From contig JAVYIG010002088.1 in NCBI GenBank assembly GCA_035222895.1, positions 62,001-126,000 of the forward strand: a stretch of DNA of 64,000 bases, in the 5' to 3' direction. The notes under the pieces were generated by a model. That model saw only the letters and a list, made by a program, of their open reading frames with translations, ran no database searches and was not told the origin of the DNA. The DNA comes from Strongylocentrotus droebachiensis (Eukaryota; Echinodermata; Echinoidea; Camarodonta; Strongylocentrotidae). The first letter of the stretch is position 1. Each line of letters starts with the position of its first letter. Shown in pieces: positions 1 to 10,600 of the stretch. A program made the translations under genes and the position numbers.

Positions 1-2513
1 TAACGGCAACCTGGAGCACTGCATCTGCCGAGACCTTTCTCCCGAAAGACAGGTTGGTGTTCACATGGAAGAACTTGAGGAGCTGCCAATGACTCTTTGA
101 ATGACAAAAAATGTCCAGGCAGAGCGGCGCTTGCTTGAGGCAAAGGGAAAGAGCCGAGACAATCTTGTTGAAGTTGGAGGATTCCTTGAACAGTGATAGC
201 ACTCATTCCTCGTACACTTTGTGATGATCAAGGTACCTATCCTCCTGTCTATATGCTCCATGCAGAACTTGAAGTCATCGTATATGTCACTGTCTTTCAA
301 GCTTTTAGCGGAACCACCGATGATATCCTTCACCCTCTTGTGCTCTTGGTTGTGATCGGCACCACTCGCTATACATCGAACACCTACACTATGCCCCCGA
401 ATGTCAGGTCCTTCCAGTAGACATCACAAATCTTAGCAGTTGCATTGTCGAAGACCGTGTGTTCCTTCTGGACTTTTTCCTCTCGTGTCATGCCGGTCTG
501 TGTGCAAGGTGGGCGGCTTTCCCCTTCGAGAGTTGATGGGAGATAGACAGACGTCAATGCGTGTGTGCACGGTGCCCAAAGATGTTCGACAGGGTTCAGG
601 GCACTGTCACCAGGGCAGTAAGATGTGGCTATCAGAGCGTCTAAGTCAGCTTCTTTGAAAAACTGGCTGTAGAAGAAGACATTCGTCATGTGGTTCACGT
701 TAAAATCTGGGCCCCCGTCTACGAGCAGACACAGCATAGACTTTCGTGGAGGACCTTTCTCAGAGATAATGTCGCACAGATCGTTGAGATGGGATACAAT
801 GTTGCACGGCGAATGTGGGCTCCACAGGAAGATGTTTGCTGAACCTCCTTTGGGAAGTCTGCAAAATAGGATATTTGAAAAACACGAATGTCATGTACAA
901 TTCAACTCAATTAGGAACAGATTGGAAGGGAGAGAATTTGAAGGACATGTTGAGCACATATTTATTACAAAAAACTTTTTCATAAGAATTGAAAATATAA
1001 TGAGACAATATGGCAGCCTTAATTCTCACGAATTGTAATATTTATTTGAGTTTAAGTTTGATTGCGCATTTGCCCGTTTTCACACACTAACAAAAAGGAA
1101 AGAACGGATAACAACCAAAAATATAAATACCCGTTCTGGTCATGCGATTGCATTGTGAAATAAAACGGTTGATCATCTAGCATAATATTGGTGTGCACTG
1201 CAAGGTTCTGAAATCATCAAAATGATAAGAAATTTGGCCCAGTATTGGTAAAGTTACAATCACTGTACACAGAAAATGTATATGGGACTACACAACACGT
1301 GCGTGACACGTGCGCGATATCTATCAGGTCCAAATAGATATAATAATTTACTAAATATATCAATTAGTAGGCGGTTTCTTGGCAAAATGTGTATCATCAC
1401 GTATTAGTCAAAACATATCCTTTCACATGATTGGTAATAAGAGCTTCCAGTTCAATATTTAGAGGGGGGCGTTTCCAAAACTGGTCTTTACCTTTAAAGG
1501 TAATACAAAGTTTTGGTATGGGGTCATGAATTTGGTTCAAATGAACATATTGGAAGCATATGCGATCCGAAAATATTCAGTGATCGTTGTCGCGGTTGAA
1601 ATCGAGTTTATAGTTATGAAATTGTCAATAATACACTCTTTATGTTGTATAGCTCCCTCTCAAGGTCAAGATATTAATTAAGCCATAAAACAATATTTCT
1701 TGACTAAAATCGACCAATTAGCTATTCCCGTTTGGAAATTATATATCACATCTACATATTCTGAGATTTTTATGGTCGCAGCTACCATTGTACGGCCGTA
1801 GGCGCTATTTGAAATTTATTAAAATTTACCGGGAGCACCGGTAAATGTTTATATTCCTTTTTTCTCGAAAGCAGAAGTGTTTTAGGGGCTAAAATTGTTG
1901 GTGCTTATAATACATCCACAGGGACATCTAAATATATCAAAATTGTAAAGAATCACTATCCACCCAATTTTCAAAATTTACCAAAACTTTGTAATACCTT
2001 TAAGTCACGGGGAAGGCATCAAGTAATTGCTGCAGATATTTTTTGAATAATCTTAGCAACAACAATATTCATGTGATTAATATAATCATAAACTTACACA
2101 TGGTGCTCTCTTCCATAGTTGTCCGTTGTGCACAGTGTTGAAGGCTCCAGCTCTAGGTACCCAGATGGAGTGAGTGCATAACCAGGGGTGGGGAAGTCGT
2201 GGTCTCTGTAGTTGGGTCTATCGTCGATGGGGAAGATCCTCCTGATCTTGATTCTACGATCCACTGCCAACGTCGCATCGCCCACTTTGATCTTGTTTTT
2301 ATTGTCAGCGCTATAAACAAGCACTTCCTTCTTGTACATCGAAGCACATTCAAGAATGTACCTCACCCTCGATGAATAAAAGTGGGAGTTGGCATTCTCC
2401 TTACGCAGCGAGTTTTCCTTCGCCGGCACCCGAGCGTGGATAAGTCCTTGGTAAGCCTTTGATGACTGGAACAGTCCAGGATTCAGGCTTTGCCGCACAC
2501 AATGTATGCACAT
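1..2513 (-). CDS. transposase-like uncharacterized protein, partial, probable frameshift
   Basis: Two coding exons read on the minus strand. The upstream exon lies at about 2513-2098 (5' limit unsure). It contains HFYSSRVRY, then NKIKVGD, then a DHDFPTPGYALTPSGY block, and ends in GT before GTAAGT. The next exon starts at 858 after TTTTGCAG with one base that completes the split codon, so the frame is kept across a 1239-bp intron. It contains LLVDGGPDFN and SALNPVEHLWAP, spaced like the catalytic blocks of a DDE-type nuclease. From memory this resembles multi-exon uncharacterized proteins common in cnidarians and echinoderms. At the five-base C run near 393-397 the frame stops, but the next frame continues with family-like sequence (DIYDDFKFCMEHIDRR, then a CxxC pair) to about 63. 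The gene therefore has a frameshift or an assembly error, and it continues past the window edge. Its function is unknown. Confidence 0.6.
1493..2004. mobile_element. MITE family A, copy 1
   Basis: A non-coding element of about 0.5 kb with terminal inverted repeats of about 26 bp (CTTTAAAGGTAATACAAAG at the left, its complement at the right). It sits in the intron of the transposase-like gene. A second copy lies at 13927-14388. This copy carries about 47 extra bases near 1815-1862 that the second lacks. Confidence 0.8.
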
Positions 2514-4636
2514 TCTCTACTCCCTGGAGGAGCATTCCATGCAGCCAAGCGTCATTTTTACAAGCACACACTTGCTAATCTAAGCAATTTAAAAACAGGT
2601 GCGTTTCGCTGTGAACAGGCGCGATAACAATCGCCCTCAAAGCTACGTCTAAACTATGTTCCCGGCATCACGGCAGCCAAGTTTGCCTGAAACATAGTGG
2701 TCTGTATTCAAGATTTGTTGGGTGTTGCTAAGTTTTTGTCAAGGTCTATCACGGTATCCTTCCCCTCGTTGCTTCACGTCCATCCCGTTTTGTACGCAAA
2801 GGCCGGCGTGAATAGAAATGTAAACATAGCTTTAAACGACGTCACAATCAGAAAATGAGCGCCATTTTTTAGGGAAAGCTCAGTACACTTCAACAAGTTG
2901 CAACTTCAAGCATCCCCGTCTGGCTGCCGCCAACTACAACTTTAAGCATCTCCGTACGGCGGCCGCCAGCTGGAAACTTTAAAGTTGCAACTTTAACAAC
3001 CTATTTTTGGCGGCAGCCGGCTGAGCCAATTATGGACGTTCCGGCAGGCGGGGGGTAGATGGGCCGATTAAAGATTCTGGGGTAAAACTCAGAGCCCAGC
3101 CTGGCGCAACCCGGCTGGGCTAATTAGTGAAAATTAATTGCCCCAGCCAGGCTTCAGCCGGAATTGCAGCCTCGATCAGCCAATACGTGAGGCGGCAGCC
3201 AGCTGGTATCGTTATTTTTGACGCCTCGCCTTAATAGATGTTTCTTTCCTGGGGACCTGGAGACAAGTTATTCCATTAACCTGTTATTAATGAATGAACT
3301 ACAATGCTTGGAATTCAGTCTGCATACATTACTTCTTGCTATGTAGGGCATGCCTTGGGCAAGCTTCCAGGTTGTCAAGAACAACCAAAGTATGCATAGA
3401 ATTCGAATATGTTAGTAAAAAGTCTATTGAGCTCCTCTCGAGACCTTGCCTTTAGAATAATGGATTGTGATGTCATACTGGCCAAGTTGTCAAGGTTGCT
3501 GGTTCCAAACAATTTTCTGCATACCGTAACTATATCGTGTGGTGATCAATCACACCAGCTTGAATTTATCCAGCTCTGTGTCTAGAACCAGTAACTTCAA
3601 GATAAGCAAATATGATGTTAGCACTTCCCTACTCTATTACATCTCCTCTCAGGACCTTAATACGGAATTATGTTGCTTTAAGAGTAAAGGAGGTCGATTG
3701 CATTGATCACTATGTGCAAGCAATAGGCCATTTTCATAATGTAACTAAATTTAATGCATAAGTCTTTGTGAAGTGCCTCAATACAAATTATTTCATTCAC
3801 CTTATGAGAATAATAGTATTTCAATAGACAGAATCCAAACTGCATACATTAATTGATGCCAGGTAGGACAAACATTATGGCTTGACCTACCTAGCAACAC
3901 TTAATATATGCAGTTTGCATCCTGACGATTGAAATACTATTATTCTCATATTAGGTGAATGAAATAATTTGTATTGAGGCACTTCACAAAGACTTATGCA
4001 TCAAATTTGGTTACATCACCAAGTTTTGTGTTACAGGGCCTAGCTCTCAACTCCATCCTACAGGCCTTTTCTAAAGGGAGACAAAAGTCATGGTCTTAAT
4101 AGACAGGTGGTCTTTTTAAACAGGTGGGAATTTACTAAAAGGCAGGTTTGACTGTCAATAGACCAGTTCACGGTTAGCAAATGTCCCAAATGACCCTGAA
4201 TATCCACAGATCTTCAAAACATGAAGAGGTCCCACTTTGTACATTTTGAAACAATCGCTGCTACAGCGATGGAGGTGCTACATAAATAGCCTTTGTTTCC
4301 CCTTTCCAAAGAATACTTCCACCTGTGTATCATGGAGTACACTGCTTGTGCATAAATGAATAATGATTACATATCTTTTATGAGCACTTATCCAGTATTT
4401 TGTCTCTGTGTTTTTCACAATTTGGTCTGCCATGACCTTTATCTGCTCATGCTCATTATTCCATTAACCTGTTATTAATGAATGAGCTACAATACTTGGA
4501 ATCCAGTCTGCAAACATTACTTCTTGCTATGCAGGACACGCCTCAGGCAAGCTTCCCTACTCTATTGCAGGTCCTCTCAGGACCTAGCCTATACAATAGA
4601 GAATATATGTTGGCCTTTTTTTAAAGGAGACAATAG
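2514..4636. other. intergenic, repeat-rich
   Basis: No coding exon found between the transposase-like gene and the last recognised FBXO16 exon. The stretch has GC-richer unclassified sequence (2880-3240), two copies of a dispersed repeat (near 3255-3380 and 4455-4555, related to one near 30070-30190), a long hairpin (3740-4015) and a fragment of the CAGTCAAACCTG MITE near 4085-4165. A further small FBXO16 exon here cannot be excluded. Confidence 0.5.
3740..4015. repeat. long hairpin (foldback repeat)
   Basis: Left arm about 3740-3867 and right arm about 3887-4015 are inverted copies with scattered mismatches and a loop of about 20 nt. The arms share the runs AATGCATAAGTC and GAAATAATTTGTATTGAGG in opposite orientation. 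Either a foldback transposon or a hairpin-RNA source. Confidence 0.75.
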
Positions 4637-7600
4637 TCACGGTTTTAATAGACAGGTGGTCTTTCTATACAGGTAGGAATTCACTAAAAGCCAGGTTTGA
4701 ATGTCAATATACCTTCTAGAGACTGGCTGAACTTGAGGTTTCGACCAGGCCTTGTTGATCTTGTCTGGGCTCTCACTCAGTTCTATTGCTATACAGGCTG
4801 ATAGTGAGGTGGCTAGACTCCTGCCGTTGCCTATCGTTTCCTCTACATCCTGCAAAGAAGGAGGATGAAGAAAAGAAAAAAAACTAATACAAAAATCATA
4901 GTACGTATTTATGTAAACATTATCCAATGGTTGTAAAGTAAACAAGTATATTCTACTGCACTTAATACAAGGTATCACATTATTACCCCGGTTATAATGA
5001 GCTGCCATAATAAGGTGTTAAAGCATTCACAGAATTTCTTCCTACCGGATACCCATTTACTTAACCTGCGTGGAGAGTGGCAAATGTAGATTAATGTCTT
5101 ACCAAAGGACATTAGTGTTGCGGCGGGACTCTATCATCATGAATTACAGTGTATTAAACAAGGCAAACCTTCACCTGGGCCCTGTTGCACAAAACTTGCC
5201 ATTGATTGTAACTTTGCCACCAATGGCAGCTACCGTGGAAACCTTGATTTTTATTGGCTGTTGAGCCCTGTTACCATGGTAGTTGCCATTGATGGCAAAG
5301 TTACCATCAATGGTAAGTTTCATGCAACGGGCCTAGGTCTTGCTATTTGTTGGCTCCATTTACCAAGTGTATAGTTACCGCCATGCTGAAATACAGTGTA
5401 ACTTGAATTTTGGGTAATAGATAAATGAATTAATACACTCTTAGGCTTCATTTAACAATGTTAAATCTGAGATGCACGGTCCTACATGTTATCAGTGCCT
5501 GTGATATGGTGTAATATTGAAGCCCTAAAAAAATATGCACTTCAAAATGATCAAGAAGTGCCTCAATAAAGTAAAAATCTTTTAGTGACCGGTTTTACCA
5601 TACTCATTTTCCCCAGGCTGTAGTGTTATAAAAACGGTTTCTGAAATTTTGATTTCCAATCATAAATATTTTGATAATCAGACAGGCGATCGGCTTGTAA
5701 AAGTCATGGGATTCCTGACTGACCTAAAGGTTTACAATTATGATTGTAGCATGAGCTAAATCCAGGAGTTTGTTTCAGAATCTGAGGCAATGTTATCGAG
5801 TCACTTTAAAAACATAGAAGACCAAAATCTGCAGCTTAATTAAGGTACCTGGTTGACTCTATGTTGTTTCTTTCTATCGCCGGACTCCAGGCCATATTCA
5901 AAGTTGCGGGCAGGCTCAGTCCACGATCGCTGGTGCGCCTTGGATAGGCCAAAGGTCGGGTTGGCCGAGTCCGCCATGCTCTTGAAAGCCTTCTCAGTAT
6001 CCTGGGGTCGTGGATCAGGGTCAAGCCATGGCCCCCTCTCAGCATAGGGATCTGGGATTGAAAGAATGATAATTTTAGATGCATTTGTTTCCATTCCATC
6101 TTTCATTTCATAACTATAAGTTACAGACTATGATGGTGCCTACGTACATTGTGGCACAGCTAAAGCCGGGGTAATAATCTCTTAATTCGGAAGCGCTTAG
6201 TGATTGTAATAAGCGCTATATAAAAACTGAGTATTATTATTATTATTATCTCATCAAATCATCAGGTTCATGAAACCTGAACAATATTTTAATAAAATAA
6301 GAAATTAGTTAACACTGCCGTACGTTCTCTATGGAAGCCGGTATTGTATCTGCGCATGTGCTGACCTGCGCAGTATGGGAGGAAGGTCGCCTTCTACTGT
6401 CAAACTTTGTATTTGTGGTAGGGTTAATTCTTTACACAACATTTCTTTATACAAGTTTCATACATTTCCTATAGTCTGGGCCCCATTGCATAAAACTTAC
6501 CATTGATGGTAACTTTGCCATCAACGGGAATTACCATGGTAACAGGGCTCAACAGCCAATCAAAATCAAGGTCTCCATGGTAGTTACCATCAGTGGTAAG
6601 TTTTGTGCAACGGGGCCCTGATGAACAGGCAATTAGATACTTGAGGGGAGTGGAATGACTCACGTGGATTAAGAGGAGGTTCCTTGGTCCTGCCTGCCTT
6701 CAATCTCCTTAAATACTCCTTCTCCGCTAGTGTTGAACCGTCCCCCAGCTTGCCATACCTGTCAGACTGGAAGAAAATAGTACAAATCATTTGATTGGAG
6801 GATTGTTGGTCCCATGATATACTATTGCACGGGCGTGCATTTTTGGTACTATTCGCCGTAGTACTGGTCATATGCAGACTGCGTACCTCTCTGCCCTGCG
6901 CGTATCCCATTGTTATATTACACTGTAGCTGTGTGCATCTGACTTGAAGGCAATCAGAATTTAATCGAGGAGGGATGACTCAAAATTTAATTTATCTCTA
7001 ATATAAGAGCAAAGCATAATTTGTTGAAAGATAAACGTTCTATTAGATTCTATTATACTCACCGAATGCTTTAACGTCCACTGAAATAAGTTTTTAACAT
7101 TCAGTAATTTAATCTAATATCAAAATTTAGGACCATGGAAAAATATCTCTCTTCGAAATTGTGCCGTATTACTAAGAAGACAAACTCCTATAAATGCAGA
7201 AGACACAAAAATTCATACTGCACTAGCAATAGATTTCTTGTGTTTTTTACTGACAGTCTATAGTACTTTGCCTTTACTAAGTTCAGATTAATCTCATTAA
7301 AACATTTAAAAAAAAATAATATTCTTGCATTTTTAAAGTCCTGGGCCCAGGTTGCATATACCACTTACCATTGATGGTAACTGTGTCATCAATGGCAACT
7401 ACCATGGTAACAGGGCTCAACAGCCAATCAAAATCAAGGTTTCCATAGTAGTTACCATTGATGGCAAAATTACCATCAATGGTAAGTTTTGTGCAACGTG
7501 CCCAGGCGATTAACATTTCAACTTCCTTAGTGACCATGTGAAAATGTCAAACATTACCATTTCTCCTCAATTACTGAATTCTCTGATTCCTATAAGGCTT

Positions 7601-10600
7601 CATTAGAACGTGTGCAACAAAGTTCTCACAGACAATAGTCCAGGCTAGGCCCCATAGGAAAGGGACTGAACCATGTTTTTTTATATATACAATGGGTTGA
7701 GATAAAAAGAGAAGTTATTGAATGATAAGAGTAATGATTTGGAATTTGCCACCCTTTTGGAATCACTACAGGAGCATTTAACGGCATGCAACTCCCTTCT
7801 TTCTTTCTTTTTTTTTTTGGGGGGGGGGGGATGAGGGTTCTTGTTCAGTTGCTTTTTGGCAAAATTGTGCCAGCCCCTCTTTTACAGAATCCTGCATGTC
7901 TCTCAATAACTTGACTGAAGATTGTACCTTTTCATTAGGCTGTGTAACATCGAGTGACCTGAAGCATTTGATGTAGTGTTTCTTCCAAGCTCCGAATTCA
8001 TTCTCTCTGGGGACATAGGGCAACAGCCAGCCGTGTCGGAGGCACTTGTGTATCCACAGCTCATCCTGCAATCAATCAAATGAACACACAGATAGGACAA
8101 TGAAATGTTAAAGTCCTTCTGTACTAGTTTGGCCAGGAGGGATTAGAACACCCAGCATGGCCACTGACAGGTGGTTGTCTCATCAACTCAGCTCTCAATT
8201 AACATAAGATGACCGGGGTAATAATATATATATCTGTAAAGCGCTTTGAGAGGGCCTGCGGTCTTGAAAAGCGCTATATAAGAACTAGCTATTATTATTA
8301 TTAATAAAAAGAGGATCATGGGGGACCAACGGGCACCGCTTAGGCATTGTTTTCTATATAGGGAGCAAGTAGCTACAAGTAGTTCAGTGGGGCTTTAAAG
8401 GGATAGCCCACCCTGATGTTAAGTTTTTTAATCAAAGCAGAAGCAGAAGAATAAGAGGAACAGACAGCTGGAGGAAAATCTGATTAAATATGACTTCATG
8501 AATTTTACAGTTGTAATCAATTACAATTTCATAAATACAAAACTTATTAATTTTTATTAGATTTTCTTCAAACTTTTACTGGTCTGTTTCTCTCATCTTT
8601 ACAGTTACTGTACATTATCAACAAACTTAATATCAAGAGTTGCATTCCTCTTAAGTTTACATAATCACTACCAATTGAGGCTTTGAGGTATTTTTTGCAG
8701 TTTGGGGCTTCACATTTGCCATATATAGTAGTTGACAGCATAAAGGCTTGTTCCGATATGGTGCAGTAAAACCGCTGCGTTCTTTTTTTCATTATGTGTT
8801 AATGAACGGCAACTGCTCCCAACAAAGGACTTGCACATATACCCTGAGAGCTGTGTCAATAGATAGAGAAATGTGAAGCCTATTCCACTTTACGTCATCA
8901 TCATAAAACAACCGCTGTGTTTTTTCAGTGTCATATCTGAACGAGCCTTAACATTAAAAGTTTAAAAAATAGATACAATATGTCTAAAACACTAAAAGCA
9001 TTAATTTTGTATGCCTAAATTGCAAATTAAAATAACCATTACTTGCCATTCAATAGCCAGAAGGACATCTTGCTGTCTGAAAGAAATTCCATAAACATCT
9101 TGTGGAAGGCACCTAATTATTTTGTTAAAATCCATTATAGAATGGACACCGCTTTATTTGATACCCTACTTTTGAATTTTTAACATCTTATATTCAAACC
9201 CAGGCGGCAAGCCTGATTTAGTTTAGCATCTTCGTAACTCTTTTGAAATTTCCCATAACATCAATGTACAGTCAAACCTGCTTTAGTGACCACCTGTCTA
9301 CAAAGACCACCTGTCAACAAAGGCAACATTTGTTGTTTCCCTTGAAAATAGTTTTTCATTGAATCATGTACTAAAGGAACCTGTCTACACAGACCACCTG
9401 TCTACAAAGACCACTTTTTGTGTTTCCCTTGGGCGTTGGTATAGACAGGTTTGACTGTAGTTCTTCTAGATATTTCATACCACTGGCTGTCAATTACCTG
9501 TTCCGTGACAAACTTCCAGTGCCAGCAGACCATGGATGCGCGGCTGAGGCTACGAGGGTCCAGGAACGAGAAGATGTAGAGGCAGAGGAACCGCGGCAAG
9601 ATCTTGGTGAAGTCCACGTGGGTCAGGGGGATTTTACTGTCAAAGAACTGCTGAATGAAAACAAGCTGGCTACGCTTACAATGCACCAGCAGGAACTGCA
9701 GGAATCGCTTCCGCTGGGAGTCGGTCCACAGGTCAAACTAGAAGAGTATAGCAGTAATTCAGTAATAATAATAACAACAACAATAATATTAATATATGGA
9801 AAAAGAAGACAGAAGAAGAAGAAGAAAAAAGAATAAAAAGGAAAAAAAGAATAAAAAGGAAAAAAAGAAGAAGAAGAAGAAAAGGAAGAAGAAAAATAGA
9901 TTTACATAGCTTTCACTGAAATAGTTTGATAGTCTTAAAGCCTTTGGTACAATAAATACAATGTGGCACAGGGAAATAACCAAATTTGTGGCATATGTAT
10001 CACAGATTTAAAGCCACAAACCGGGTACAATTTCACAAAACCGTAATTTATAAGTAGAATTTCAATGACATCCTATCAAAATGACGGTGGTCCTGTGCTT
10101 ATGACGGTTTCATGATACGCTGGCACACTGATTTCTCATCTTCATCTTTAAGGTGTTCCAGAATATATTTCTAAGCATCCAATTCTCTCAAGATACCATG
10201 ACAGTCCTTCAAAACTACAGTGTGAGTCAAAAAAAACTTTACACCTAGGAAATTACTAATAATTAAAAAAATAATTTATGAACAGTGAAGTATTATACAT
10301 CATATGAAAGAGTGTTTTATCTTGAATCGTTTGATACCATTTTTGGGTGGTATGTGTTCACGCTTGGATGAACAGGAGGTATTGTTTGCGAGAGTGCAAA
10401 AATTGAATTGCGCCAAAGTATTAAAGTGAGAGAATGAATTGAATGTATGAAATGAGATGCATTGCAGATGCTTTTTTCAGTAGCAAAGTCACACACACAC
10501 ACACGCACATATGAAACACACACACTAACACACCCATCCACAAACACACGCACACACACAAACATATGATAATCACTGTCGTGTATTCAGACGGTTTATA

